A stretch of 64,000 nucleotides of DNA from Paenibacillus sp. FSL H3-0469 (GTDB lineage Bacteria; Bacillota; Bacilli; Paenibacillales; Paenibacillaceae): NCBI RefSeq assembly GCF_038051945.1, contig NZ_CP150302.1:3100001-3164000 (forward strand), in the 5' to 3' direction. The notes under the pieces were generated by a model. It had not been told where the DNA came from and searched no databases. It saw nothing but the letters and a program-made list of their open reading frames with translations. The position numbers were made by a program, and so were the translations under genes. How positions within the stretch are numbered: the first letter of the stretch is position 1; each line of letters opens with the position of its first letter. Below are positions 16,326 through 25,545 of this stretch, one piece after another.

Positions 16326-18395
16326 TTAGTTCACCCTTGACTCGGGCACATTTTTCTTAGGGACTCCATCCAATCCGTATTCCTGGTCATAGGCTTCAAA
16401 GATCCGGCGGGCTACCGGTGCTGCACTGTTCGCTCCAAAGCCGCCTTCTGGAATGATCACGGCCACTGCAAGCTTAGGATGCTCACGCGGAGCATAAGCA
16501 ATGAATACCCCGTTGTCACGGGTGGCCCCGAACGCTTCCATCTCAGAGGTTCCTGTCTTGCGGGCGAAGTCATATGGGAATCCGTCAAACGCCTTAACCT
16601 TAGTATTCATCCCGCGCTTGATCTCTTTCCAGTAAGAAGGGTGAAACGAGATGCTGTCCAGGACTTCCCGTCCAAATTGCTTAACCGTCTTCCCTTCGGG
16701 ATCTGTAATCTTACTGACGAGCTGGGGCTTAATCCGCACGCCTTCATTCGCAAGTGTTGCCGTATACTGGGCAAGCTGCAATGCGGTGTATTTCCCCTTC
16801 TGGCCGAAGGAGGCAAGTACCAGCGCCGCTTGGGCAGAGCCAGCCTTCTTCGGATCAAGATAATCGGCAACTCCGGCACTTTCACCGGGAAGCCCGCTTT
16901 GCGTAGACACCCCAAGCCCGAATGCCTTCATATATTTGTCCCATACGGCAATCCCTTCTCCCGCATACTTCTTGTACAGTGCATTACCGACCCACTCTAC
17001 CATAAAAGCATTGGAGGACTCCTGAATAGCCTTCGCCGGACTAAGCGGGCCCAGGACATGGCCGGAGGAATTCCTGACCGAGGAGCTGTTATCCTTACCA
17101 AAATAAGCAATCCCTTTATCCATGTAAGTATCACCGGTAGTGAATAAGCCCTCTTCCAGACCGATCAGGACACTTAACGGCTTAATCGTGGAACCCAGGA
17201 AGATCAATGACTTCAGCCCGTTGCCGGAGACACCGGAGGTAATATCGTTAATTGTCCCGTTCTGATTGTTGTTTTGTATTTTCTCATACACTTCTGGCGG
17301 CAGCCTCTCGGCATTCCAGACATTCGTATCGTAATCCGGCATACTCGCCATTGCCACCACATTCCCTGTATCTACTTCCATGGCAACGGCATAGCCGGTG
17401 AGCGCATCCTTATGAAGCTTCCCTTGTACAGGATTCCGGTGCAGCCAGTTAAGCTGATCCATGATCGCCTGCTCTGTGCTCATCTGCACCTTTTTGTTAA
17501 TCGTCATCCAGATATCGTTGCCCTTGACGGGCGGGACCAAAGCAATAACCTTCTCGGCCATATTCTGGGCGTTGACTGAGATCGTCTGATACCCGTTCTT
17601 CCCTCTAAGCTCGCGCTGGTATTGCTGTTCAAGACCATAGATACCGACGAACTCATCTTCCCTGTAGCTAAGTCCCGGGTCCGCACCCGTCTGTTTCATG
17701 GCGCTGCGGATATTTTTGTACAAATCATAATCCTCTGTAGACCGGAACTGCTTCATATAACCAACCGTTTGGACGGCCACCGTGTCCTTGTCATAATGGC
17801 GGATACTCTCCTCCACAACAGACACCCCGGGATAACGCTGCCTGTTCTCCATCAGATGGGCGACTTCCTTCATCGTAAGACCGGTCTTGATCTTACGCGG
17901 GACATACCCCAGTGACTTCTTATATTCAAGATCAAGCAGCAGCAGGATATCCTCCTTAAGCAGCTTCTTCGCAGAAGGATCACCATACTGTTCAAAAACG
18001 GATGACAGTCCCGCCACCAGCGCCTTCGTATTCTCCTTGGCTTCAGCGGTAGGTTCATATAAGCCGGTCTTCTTATTCTTGACCTTCGCAGTGTATTCTT
18101 GGGTTAACGTAACGAATAAGGACTGAATCGGTGTGGAATGGGCAATGTCTTCCCCGCCCGCCGCGTGAATAGTCCCACGGATCGCCGCAAGCGGAACATC
18201 CTTGGTCTCCCGGCTGGCCTCCACCTCGCTAAGCTCGGGGCTCTCTACAAACTGCAGTCCCGCAAGCCGGATCATAATGATCACAAAAATAAAAAAAGTG
18301 CCGAAGAAAAACAGATTTATGCGTAAGCTCAGGTAGTTGCGGGTCTCTCCATCACCCGGGCCGGAGCCCGGCTTACCGAACCATCTCACAAGCAA
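16326..18395 (-). CDS. Class B penicillin-binding protein, paralogue 2
   Basis: 689 residues, same architecture as its neighbour: membrane anchor (INLFFFGTFFIFVIIMIRLAG), pedestal, transpeptidase domain with STIK, SSN and RKTGTS. The two proteins are collinear throughout and differ mainly at the ends. The start is TTG 18395 or, nearly as well placed, GTG 18389; both follow AAGGAGAGG. Only 33 bases separate it from the downstream copy, so they are co-transcribed. Relation to Bacillus PbpA/PbpH-type elongasome PBPs is plausible but not settled. Confidence 0.92.
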   Translation of the reverse strand: MLVRWFGKPGSGPGDGETRNYLSLRINLFFFGTFFIFVIIMIRLAGLQFVESPELSEVEASRETKDVPLAAIRGTIHAAGGEDIAHSTPIQSLFVTLTQEYTAKVKNKKTGLYEPTAEAKENTKALVAGLSSVFEQYGDPSAKKLLKEDILLLLDLEYKKSLGYVPRKIKTGLTMKEVAHLMENRQRYPGVSVVEESIRHYDKDTVAVQTVGYMKQFRSTEDYDLYKNIRSAMKQTGADPGLSYREDEFVGIYGLEQQYQRELRGKNGYQTISVNAQNMAEKVIALVPPVKGNDIWMTINKKVQMSTEQAIMDQLNWLHRNPVQGKLHKDALTGYAVAMEVDTGNVVAMASMPDYDTNVWNAERLPPEVYEKIQNNNQNGTINDITSGVSGNGLKSLIFLGSTIKPLSVLIGLEEGLFTTGDTYMDKGIAYFGKDNSSSVRNSSGHVLGPLSPAKAIQESSNAFMVEWVGNALYKKYAGEGIAVWDKYMKAFGLGVSTQSGLPGESAGVADYLDPKKAGSAQAALVLASFGQKGKYTALQLAQYTATLANEGVRIKPQLVSKITDPEGKTVKQFGREVLDSISFHPSYWKEIKRGMNTKVKAFDGFPYDFARKTGTSEMEAFGATRDNGVFIAYAPREHPKLAVAVIIPEGGFGANSAAPVARRIFEAYDQEYGLDGVPKKNVPESRVN

Positions 18396-18443
18396 GTCCT
18401 CTCCTTATGTTGCATACGATAACTTATCCTTCTATTTCTCGCT

Positions 18444-18483
18444 GAAACGGTACCGTCCTTTGAAAAGACGGCACAGCCGTTTC
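18444..18483 (-). other. Imperfect hairpin between transglutaminase-like and PBP genes
   Basis: Outer 7-bp arms GAAACGG/CCGTTTC and inner CCGTC/GACGG, separated by an internal loop. No T run follows on either strand, so it is not a classical terminator; it may stabilise or process the mRNA. Confidence 0.4.
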
Positions 18484-18532
18484 CACTTGCCCGCTGTTAT
18501 TGTACCATAGATATAAGAGCGTCCGCTCCTTC

Positions 18533-19672
18533 TCAGAGGATGTTTTCCTTGATATGCGTAGAGTCGAAATCCTGCGGATTGAACCAGTCGCCGCTGCTGG
18601 CCCAGGTGGAATCAAGCGGAATCCAGGCTGCACTGCTGCTAATATAGACCTCATTCCAGGCATGCGGGCCATAACCGCCTTGACCGTCATAGCCTTTGCC
18701 GGTGACGACACGCACCTGAAGGCCTTGCGAGCGGGCCATCATGGCGTAGAGCCGCGCGTAATCAATGCATACGCCAAGCCGCGTATCCATCGTATCCTGC
18801 GGGGTCTGCTCATGCCAGATCCGCTTCTCTTCATAATTCTTCGCCTTGGTATAGTCGTAAGCAATACGCGAGCCTACCCAATCATAGAGCAGTCTGGCCT
18901 TCTCTTCATCCCCGCTGGCTTGTCCGGCAATCTCTGCAGCTGCACCGGCAATATCCGCCGAAATATCGTGGTCAATCACCTCATATTTGCGCCGGAGAAT
19001 ATCACTCATCTCGGCAGCTACCGCCTTGGTCAGCACCGGGAGCTTTCCCCTCACCTGTTCACCGGCCAGCGGCTCAAATACCGCTTCTGCACTCTGGCTG
19101 TAGACCGGTGATGATTGCACATAGCGGCTGAAGCCGCTGTCCGGGTTCAAGGCGACGCTAATGAACAGGACAAAGACCAGCACCAAGGCGCGGGTAAGCC
19201 CTGCGGCGGTGCCAAGCACTGCCCCGACGAGGCGGCTGGCGCCTGTGATCCGCCCCGAACCCCTCCCGGACTGGCGCGGCAGGCGGAACGGCAGCAGCAG
19301 GAACAGCAGACCCAGCAGCAGACGAATCAAGCTATAGCACAGCAAGAGCAGCAGCAGAAACCGCACTACTGGTGAATTCGCCAGTACAGAGGCGCCGGTA
19401 TAATATAGCTGCTGCCATTGGCTTAGCTTGTCATCCTGCGGGGTAACGCCGGAAGCCCAGCTTCCGGCAGCAGGCGAGAGGTATACGGCTGCCGGAATCG
19501 CCATCACCAGCGAAGCTGCCGCAAGCACGCCAGATCCGAGCATGCCGAACAGCCCTCCGGCTGCTCTGCGGAAGCCCCGGCCCCAGCCCTGCAGCGCAGA
19601 GAAGAGGACCACCAGCAGCAGAACAATGGAGATGATATTCGCTTCCCGAAGACTTTCTATCCAGCTGTCCAA
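18533..19672 (-). CDS. Membrane protein with C-terminal transglutaminase-like domain
   Basis: 379 residues. The N-terminal half has four to five hydrophobic segments with a CvpA-like look (ISIVLLLVVLFSALQGWGRG, then RLVGAVLGTAAGLTRALVLV). The last ~150 residues are a transglutaminase-like cysteine-protease fold with a full triad: GVCIDYARLYA (Cys), GPHAWNEVY (His), PLDSTW (Asp). The catalytic part is probably extracytoplasmic. TTG 19672 was chosen for its AAGGAGGAG site. Its position before two PBPs suggests peptidoglycan or wall-protein work; the substrate is unknown. Confidence 0.82.
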   Translation of the reverse strand: MDSWIESLREANIISIVLLLVVLFSALQGWGRGFRRAAGGLFGMLGSGVLAAASLVMAIPAAVYLSPAAGSWASGVTPQDDKLSQWQQLYYTGASVLANSPVVRFLLLLLLCYSLIRLLLGLLFLLLPFRLPRQSGRGSGRITGASRLVGAVLGTAAGLTRALVLVFVLFISVALNPDSGFSRYVQSSPVYSQSAEAVFEPLAGEQVRGKLPVLTKAVAAEMSDILRRKYEVIDHDISADIAGAAAEIAGQASGDEEKARLLYDWVGSRIAYDYTKAKNYEEKRIWHEQTPQDTMDTRLGVCIDYARLYAMMARSQGLQVRVVTGKGYDGQGGYGPHAWNEVYISSSAAWIPLDSTWASSGDWFNPQDFDSTHIKENIL

Positions 19673-19723
19673 TGAATCACTCCTCCTTCTGCTGCAGCAG
19701 GCCACCCTGCGCCAGCTGCACTG

Positions 19724-20167
19724 TTACTTGCCCGCCTGCTTCCGGGCTTCATCGATAAAGGTCTTGGTTGTATCCGTAACACTCCACTTCCCGAGGCTGA
19801 CTCCGCGGAAGACCACTTCCACCTTATCCTCTGCCGCAGAGCCTTTCACCTCCAGATTAGGAGTGGTAATGGTGAAGGTGCCGTCACCGCCGGAGGTATA
19901 GACCGCTTCCTGCGCTTCTTTGAGCATGACCTCCTGCGCCTCATTCTTCAGCGTGCTGACTGTACCGTCTGCTACTTTGTTAACGGCATTACCGATCTGG
20001 TCCATAGTTACTCCGCTATAAATGAATAACCCCACCACAATAACCACGACGATAGCCCATTTCAGCATAGTCTTAACGATGTTAACGACTGCGAACAGCA
20101 GGACAAGCGCAATAACGATAACAAGCCAATTCTCTCTGATAAACTGTGACCACACTTCCGGATTCAT
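19724..20167 (-). CDS. Small membrane protein, function unknown
   Basis: 147 residues: a double hydrophobic stretch (residues ~14-52, NWLVIVIALVLLFAVVNIVKTMLKWAIVVVIVVGLFIYSGV) and a soluble C-terminal part of ~90 residues predicted extracytoplasmic, with alternating charged and hydrophobic residues. I do not recognise the family. ATG 20167 is the most likely start; in-frame GTG 20176 and TTG 20170 are alternatives since GGGGTG lies just upstream. It precedes the transglutaminase-like gene by 51 bases and is probably co-transcribed with it. Confidence 0.7.
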   Translation of the reverse strand: MNPEVWSQFIRENWLVIVIALVLLFAVVNIVKTMLKWAIVVVIVVGLFIYSGVTMDQIGNAVNKVADGTVSTLKNEAQEVMLKEAQEAVYTSGGDGTFTITTPNLEVKGSAAEDKVEVVFRGVSLGKWSVTDTTKTFIDEARKQAGK

Positions 20168-20420
20168 CAATTTCACAACACCCCAATCGCAAATTTCGCC
20201 ACTCCGGGACGCTGTCCCGTCAGACATTTCATTAATATTAATTATTATACATGAATGACCCTTATAATTCATGGTTGCCGGAATGCAGAACTGCATACAA
20301 GGGCTGGCCAAGAAAATGGTATAAGCCCCCGCTGCCTCACGTAAAGTACAAGTAGGCTGTTCCCTCTGCTGGAATCCGTTCCGTCATCAGCGGCTGGCCG
20401 CTAATCTGGAGGTGTTATCC

Positions 20421-21599
20421 GTGAAAACTGCAATGTGGCTGTACCTCTTCATGTTCCTGGCGTTCTTCGATTTGCATGCCCAGTATCCTATCCTGACCCC
20501 CTTTGCCATGTCACTGGGAGCGGGCCCGGCCTTCATCGGCTGGATGATGGGGATGTATTCACTGACCCACCTCCCGGGCAATCTGCTGGCAGGTGTGCTT
20601 GTAGACCGCAACGGCAGCCGCCGCTATATTGTATTCGCCCTAACCGTAGCAGGACTGATCCTGCTCTTGCAGGCGCATGCCCAGCTGCCCTGGCATCTGC
20701 TCCTGCTGCGGGCGGCAAGCGGGTTCGCCCTGGCGTTCCTCTCCCCTGCCTGTATGACCCTCTTGGCCTCGCTCTCGTCTGACCCGGCGACCCAGGGCAA
20801 ATACATGTCAGGCAACGGAATTATTCACACGCTGGCTTCAGTGGTCTCCCCTGCCGCCGGAGCCTTCATCGTAGCCAAAGCTGGCTACTCCGGCACGTTC
20901 AGTACATTGGGTTGGCTCCTGATCTTCACCGGTGTGATGGCCTTCTTCAGTGTGCCGAAGCATAATCCGGCCCTGGCACTGCATAAGCCTGTACTCCCGT
21001 TGAAGGAGAATCTACAGCCAGGGGCGGCCGCTGCCGCTCAGCCTACTGTCTCCAGGCGATATTATCTGCTGCCCTTCTTCGTATCCTGCTCCCAGGGCGT
21101 ACTGTTCTTCGAGCTTCCCTTATCACAAGGACAGGACGGAATGGTCTCTACCGGAATTCTGCTCTCTCTGCTCAGCCTTGGGGCGCTCGCGACCCTCTGC
21201 CTGTTCTTCCTGAACCGCATCTCGCCGGGCATCCGCATTGCCGCTGCCTTATTGGGAATGGCTCTCTGCTTCTTCGCTCTGGCTGCCTTCCGCAGCATTC
21301 CGGCCGGAGTGGTTCTCTTCGTGCTCGGGTCTGCAAAAGGAGTATTGTTTCCGGCTATGGCCTCCCTCTTCATCAGTCTGGGCGGCGCAGGACGGCTGGG
21401 CCGGACCTTCTCGCTGCAATCCATCGCCATGTCCCTCGGGGCCTTCGCCGGACCTGTAGCCGCCGGACAGCTTAGAGAGTATGTCTCCCCTTACTTCATC
21501 GCCTTCGTCCTGCTGATGACCGCACTTATGCTGCTGCCTCCGGGCAGATCCGGCCGTCTCTCTTCCTACGCCCCCGGCTGGAATAGCCCTGCCGCCTGA
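20421..21599 (+). CDS. Major facilitator superfamily transporter
   Basis: 392 residues with about 12 hydrophobic segments. The loop 2-3 MFS signature is present as GVLVDRNGSRR near residue 58. GTG 20421 follows GGAGGTG by seven bases. No binding residues point to a substrate, and the neighbours are unrelated, so efflux or uptake specificity is unknown. Confidence 0.88.
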   Translation: MKTAMWLYLFMFLAFFDLHAQYPILTPFAMSLGAGPAFIGWMMGMYSLTHLPGNLLAGVLVDRNGSRRYIVFALTVAGLILLLQAHAQLPWHLLLLRAASGFALAFLSPACMTLLASLSSDPATQGKYMSGNGIIHTLASVVSPAAGAFIVAKAGYSGTFSTLGWLLIFTGVMAFFSVPKHNPALALHKPVLPLKENLQPGAAAAAQPTVSRRYYLLPFFVSCSQGVLFFELPLSQGQDGMVSTGILLSLLSLGALATLCLFFLNRISPGIRIAAALLGMALCFFALAAFRSIPAGVVLFVLGSAKGVLFPAMASLFISLGGAGRLGRTFSLQSIAMSLGAFAGPVAAGQLREYVSPYFIAFVLLMTALMLLPPGRSGRLSSYAPGWNSPAA

Positions 21600-21709
21600 A
21601 TGCGACATTTCCCGGGGAATGAATACATATTGTTCCGCCACGCTGTTAAAAACAGCGCAGCTTAGGTACAATATCGTCATAACAACTAAGATCCGGGGGC
21701 TGATTGCAT

Positions 21710-22069
21710 ATGTCCATCACCATTATTGTCGAAGGCAAGAACGACCGCAGCAGACTGAGGCGGCTGCTTAAACCAGAGGTCGACATTCTGTGCACCTTCG
21801 GTACGCTGAATACCCTGAAGCTGGAATCCCTGCGAAATACCATCCGGGACGGAGAAGTCTACCTGTATATGGACAATGACAGCTCCGGCAAAAAAATCCG
21901 TGCTGTCCTTCGCGACGCCTTCCCCGATGCCGTGCATATGTATACGCGCAAGGGCTATGCCGGAGTGGAAGGCACTCCCGATGAATATAACATCACCCAG
22001 CTGGAGAAGGCCGGACTTGAAGATTTCATTATTTACCCCCAGCCGTATCTCCAGGGGATAGAAGGATAA
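21710..22069 (+). CDS. Toprim-domain protein (primase/RNase M5-like)
   Basis: 119 residues consisting of little more than a Toprim domain: catalytic Glu in IIVEGKNDRSR (residues ~4-14) and the metal-binding DxD as MDNDSSGKKI (~55). Toprim folds occur in DnaG primase, topoisomerases, OLD nucleases and RNase M5. The protein is shorter than RNase M5 and is not next to ksgA, so its nucleic-acid target is unknown. ATG 21710 is preferred over TTG 21704 on spacing from GGGGG. Confidence 0.82.
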   Translation: MSITIIVEGKNDRSRLRRLLKPEVDILCTFGTLNTLKLESLRNTIRDGEVYLYMDNDSSGKKIRAVLRDAFPDAVHMYTRKGYAGVEGTPDEYNITQLEKAGLEDFIIYPQPYLQGIEG

Positions 22070-22114
22070 TTCATCGCATGAAGCATATACATTCTTAACC
22101 TTTCACCACAAAAT

Positions 22115-22163
22115 GAGGGTGTCCTGTGCAGCAGCTCCACTGCTCCACGGGACACCCTCGTTT
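22115..22163. terminator. Bidirectional hairpin terminator between Toprim and SCO genes
   Basis: 10-bp perfect stem GAGGGTGTCC/GGACACCCTC extended by three to four more pairs, located between convergent genes. T-rich tails are short on both sides. Confidence 0.7.
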
Positions 22164-22177
22164 ATTGCGTTCCTGTG

Positions 22178-22795
22178 CTATTCACGGGCCAGCTTCTTAA
22201 CCGTTCTGGCCAGAAACTCCGGCGTTACATTCTCCGTATCCCCGGCATCGTATAATCCCCGGAGCTGGTTGTTCTTGTCCACCAGACCAATGAGGTTCGC
22301 ATGGGCGAAATCATCCTTGCTCGTGCCGTAGATCAGCACCTTAAAGGATTCCGCTGCCAGCTTGCGTACCTGCTCCTGATCCCCCCGCAGGAAGTACCAT
22401 CCGCTGTAATCGGCATGGAACTTGTCAGCGAAGGCTTTGATCGCTTCCCTTGTATCATTCTTCGGATCGAAAGAGATCGAGACGAATTCAACGTCTTTGC
22501 CGAAGCTGCCGTCTTTAACCAGTATATTCTGCGTCTCTGACAGCATATAGGTGGTAATCGGACACACATCGGGACAGACGGTGAAGAAGAAATAGACCAG
22601 CCTTGCCTTACCTGCCGTATCCGCCAGACTGATCTGCTTTCCGTCCACATTCTCCAGGGAGAAGTCCTGTACCTGACCGATGACCGGCAGCTTCTCACCT
22701 CCGAAATCAAACGATTTGACTGCCAGATAGACCGCCATAATTACTGCGAGCAGCAGCAACAGCCAGGTCCATTTGTAACGTTTCAAGGTCTGCAC
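22178..22795 (-). CDS. SCO1/SenC-type copper chaperone for cytochrome oxidase
   Basis: 205 residues: N-terminal membrane anchor (WTWLLLLLAVIMAVYLAV), then a thioredoxin-like domain facing outward. The copper ligands are the CPDVC pair (~residues 74-78) and the distal His in FAHANLIGLVD (~165). SCO proteins load CuA of cytochrome c oxidase. It starts at GTG 22795, 31 bases after ctaB, so the two oxidase-assembly genes form one unit. Confidence 0.93.
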   Translation of the reverse strand: MQTLKRYKWTWLLLLLAVIMAVYLAVKSFDFGGEKLPVIGQVQDFSLENVDGKQISLADTAGKARLVYFFFTVCPDVCPITTYMLSETQNILVKDGSFGKDVEFVSISFDPKNDTREAIKAFADKFHADYSGWYFLRGDQEQVRKLAAESFKVLIYGTSKDDFAHANLIGLVDKNNQLRGLYDAGDTENVTPEFLARTVKKLARE

Positions 22796-22826
22796 AGGAC
22801 ACCTTCCCTCTCTATCCTAAGATTGC

Positions 22827-23759
22827 TTACACATGAATGGTATTCAGCACCAGGGCAATCAGGCTTAAGGTCAGATAGTTAATGGAGAAGAGGAAGCTTT
22901 TCTTCGCCCAGATCTCATCATCCTTGGCCTTGAATCCGATGAGGGTTAAGTAGAGCCAGCCAACCGACAAGGCCAGTGATACAATAAGATAATAAATACC
23001 TGCGTAGTCATAGACATACATCAGCACAGGCACGGGGAGCAGCAGCGCGACATAAGGAATCATCTGGAACTTGGTGCGCCGCGTCCCCTTCACAACCGGA
23101 AGGAGCGGAAAGCCTGCTGCTCTGTACTCCTCCTTGCGGCGGATGCCAAGTGCCCAGAAATGGGGCGGCTGCCACAGAAAGAGCATTGCGAACAGCAGCC
23201 AGGCTCCAAGATCCACTGTACCTGTAACCGCCACATAGCCGATGACAGGAGGCATAGCCCCCGAGATCGCACCTACGGAGGTGCTCCAGGTAGAGGTTCT
23301 TTTGAGCCAAAGGGTGTACACTACAACATAGACGAACATGCCGACTATACCGAACAATCCGGCCAGTACACCGCAGAATGCGAACAGCACGATCAACCCG
23401 GCAATGCCGAGTCCGATGCCATAGATAAGCACCGTGGTCGGCTTCAGCCTTCCTGTAGGCAGTCCGCGTTCGCGGGTCCGTTCCATCTTCATATCCAAAT
23501 CGCGGTCAAAATAATTATTGAAGACACAGGCTGAAGCCATGACCAGCATGGTGCCGAGCAAAGTCAGAATCAGGCGGCCATACTGTACATCCCAGCCTGA
23601 TGCCACCCAATAGCCTGCGAATGCCGCAATCAGATTGGAGCGGATAATGCCGGGCTTCGTAACGGTAATAAAGTCGCGCCAGCTTGCACCTTCCGGTGGA
23701 GACTTGGCAGACATTGATGCGGAATCAGAAGAAGCTTGATATCTCAATTGATTGTCCAC
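22827..23759 (-). CDS. ctaB: Protoheme IX farnesyltransferase (heme O synthase)
   Basis: 310 residues, UbiA superfamily with about nine hydrophobic segments. The prenyl-diphosphate motif NNYFDRDLDMKMERTRERGLP (~residues 81-100) and the second Asp-rich loop region are intact. It makes heme O, the substrate of CtaA at 9354-10289. GTG 23759 has an AAGGAGG site. Confidence 0.95.
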   Translation of the reverse strand: MDNQLRYQASSDSASMSAKSPPEGASWRDFITVTKPGIIRSNLIAAFAGYWVASGWDVQYGRLILTLLGTMLVMASACVFNNYFDRDLDMKMERTRERGLPTGRLKPTTVLIYGIGLGIAGLIVLFAFCGVLAGLFGIVGMFVYVVVYTLWLKRTSTWSTSVGAISGAMPPVIGYVAVTGTVDLGAWLLFAMLFLWQPPHFWALGIRRKEEYRAAGFPLLPVVKGTRRTKFQMIPYVALLLPVPVLMYVYDYAGIYYLIVSLALSVGWLYLTLIGFKAKDDEIWAKKSFLFSINYLTLSLIALVLNTIHV

Positions 23760-23965
23760 GTATCGGGTTCCTCCTTCTAGGGAACTTCTTACACTCCGCT
23801 ATTAACTTTATCATAGCAAACCAGGAAAGGCTTTGACAATCATTGACCAAGATGTTCATTAATTCGACAATTACGTGACGATATTTATTTCCCCGTCCTT
23901 AAATAACTTAGCCCAATAATGGGTAGTTATTAATAGAGAACTTCCGTACAAAGGAGATCTGACTA

Positions 23966-24970
23966 ATGGATACTGCCACACATTTTGTTATGGGACTTGG
24001 ACTTGCAGGTCTGTCCTTCGTCGATCCGCTCGTCGCTTCTAATGGAACGCTTGCCGGAGCGGTGATGGTAGCTACTGTACTGGCTTCTCAGGCACCGGAT
24101 GCCGATACCGCCCTGCGTCTGAAGGATAACGCGGTATATATCCGCAATCACAGGGGAATCACCCATTCACTGCCCTTTTTACTGCTGTGGCCGGCATTGA
24201 TCACAGTGGTCATCGGGCCGCTCTTTGGCTTCACGGACCTCGGCACCTTAAGCCATGTTGCGCTCTGGAGCTTCATCGGCGTTGCCGTCCATGTATTCTC
24301 CGATCTGTTCAACACTTACGGGACTCAGGCCGCCCGCCCGTTCACCGAGAAATGGATCGCCTGGAATATCATCCATATCTTCGATCCGTTTATCTTCGGC
24401 AGCCATGCAGCGGCGATTATTCTCTGGATCAGCGGAATGGTACCGCCCGCTCCACTATTCATTACCTTGTACGCCTGCATCGTCTTGTACTACATCTGGC
24501 GGACCCTTGTTCATGCCCGCATTACACGCAGCATCAAGAACAAGGATGTTCACCACCATGCAGGTGACCGATATTATGTGATCCCCACCATTTCGCCAAC
24601 GCGGTGGAACGTGGTCAAAGCCAAGCCGGACGGCAGCTACAATGTCGGGCTGCTGAACAGCGGGCGGCTGGAATGGTTCAAGCATGCGGTGTGCTCCACT
24701 CACCCCGCTGTCGAGCATTCCAAATCCCATCCGGATATTCAGGCCTTCCTGTACTTCACCTCTTACGCTGTCGCGGAGGTGGAGGAGCTGCCCTCTGGTT
24801 ATATTGTACGCTGGGGAGATGTCCGTTATTTACACCGTAAGCAATTCCCGTTCGTGGCTGTCCTGGTAATGGATCATGAGTATAAACCGCTGAATACTTA
24901 TGTCGGATGGCTAAGCAGCGAGAAGCTCGATGAACGCTTCGCCATTGACCCGGGAACCGTCAAGCTGTAG
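23966..24970 (+). CDS. Membrane-bound metal-dependent hydrolase-like protein (YfhP/DUF457 family)
   Basis: 334 residues. The first ~180 form a membrane domain with conserved polar residues typical of this family: MDTATHFVMGLGLAG (His), QAPDADTALR, RNHRGITHSLP and HVFSDLFNTYGTQ, which form a probable metal site in the membrane. The C-terminal ~150 residues are soluble. Similar to Bacillus YfhP. The reaction is unknown; distant relatives are called LexA-regulated hydrolases. ATG 23966 follows AAAGGAG. Confidence 0.83.
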   Translation: MDTATHFVMGLGLAGLSFVDPLVASNGTLAGAVMVATVLASQAPDADTALRLKDNAVYIRNHRGITHSLPFLLLWPALITVVIGPLFGFTDLGTLSHVALWSFIGVAVHVFSDLFNTYGTQAARPFTEKWIAWNIIHIFDPFIFGSHAAAIILWISGMVPPAPLFITLYACIVLYYIWRTLVHARITRSIKNKDVHHHAGDRYYVIPTISPTRWNVVKAKPDGSYNVGLLNSGRLEWFKHAVCSTHPAVEHSKSHPDIQAFLYFTSYAVAEVEELPSGYIVRWGDVRYLHRKQFPFVAVLVMDHEYKPLNTYVGWLSSEKLDERFAIDPGTVKL

Positions 24971-24989
24971 GAAGTTTTTTTGAAGACAG

Positions 24990-25022
24990 GTGGCATCTGC
25001 AGGGGCAGGTGCCATTTTTTTA
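24990..25022 (+). terminator. Rho-independent terminator after the YfhP-like gene
   Basis: 9-bp stem (24992-25000 with 25005-25013, one wobble pair) and a seven-T run. Confidence 0.9.
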
Positions 25023-25352
25023 ATTGTGCGGTCAAAGGTCACGCCGAGATGTTGTAAATATTGCAACTTTGAATAAGGGGTATAAGGATCACTGTATGGA
25101 TTGTTGCAGGAAATGCAGGAATTTCCCCGCTCCGCCGTTTGGGGAGGAAGATACGTTATAGACTATATTTACCGGGGATCTATTCTCTTGCCTCCCCCTT
25201 GACGTCCGGGACGGCATAAGGCACAATCAACAACAAAAGCGGTTACAGTTCAAAGCCTATATACGCTCACTTTACGCAAAATCCCGGCATGCTGCGAGGC
25301 ACACCGGGATTCACTTGTACACTATTTGAAGCAGAAAGGAAGGCTGGAACAT
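25023..25352. other. Gene-poor 330-bp stretch
   Basis: I see no convincing gene. There is an isolated AATCCCGG...CCGGGATT hairpin around 25285-25312 shortly before the small membrane protein gene, without a T run. Confidence 0.4.
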
Positions 25353-25544
25353 ATGGGTAAAGGTCTGTCACTGTGGTTCGCCTGCTCTTCAATTCTACTC
25401 CTCACAGCAGCTTCCATCTCGATCAGCTATAACATTTGGCTGGCACTGCTGCTCGGCGCGCTATGCGTGCTTAACATCGGCTGGGGCTTCATCGTCAAGG
25501 CCAGGCTGAGACGCAAGGCGGAGAGCAACCAGCCTGCCCCTTAA
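25353..25544 (+). CDS. Small two-helix membrane protein, function unknown
   Basis: 63 residues with two hydrophobic segments (about residues 7-23 and 28-47) and a basic tail (KARLRRKAE). ATG 25353 follows a GGAAGG ribosome-site candidate. It ends one base before the trpS stop, so the genes converge tightly. Coding status rests on composition and the ribosome site; no family recognised. Confidence 0.6.
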   Translation: MGKGLSLWFACSSILLLTAASISISYNIWLALLLGALCVLNIGWGFIVKARLRRKAESNQPAP

Positions 25545-25545
25545 C

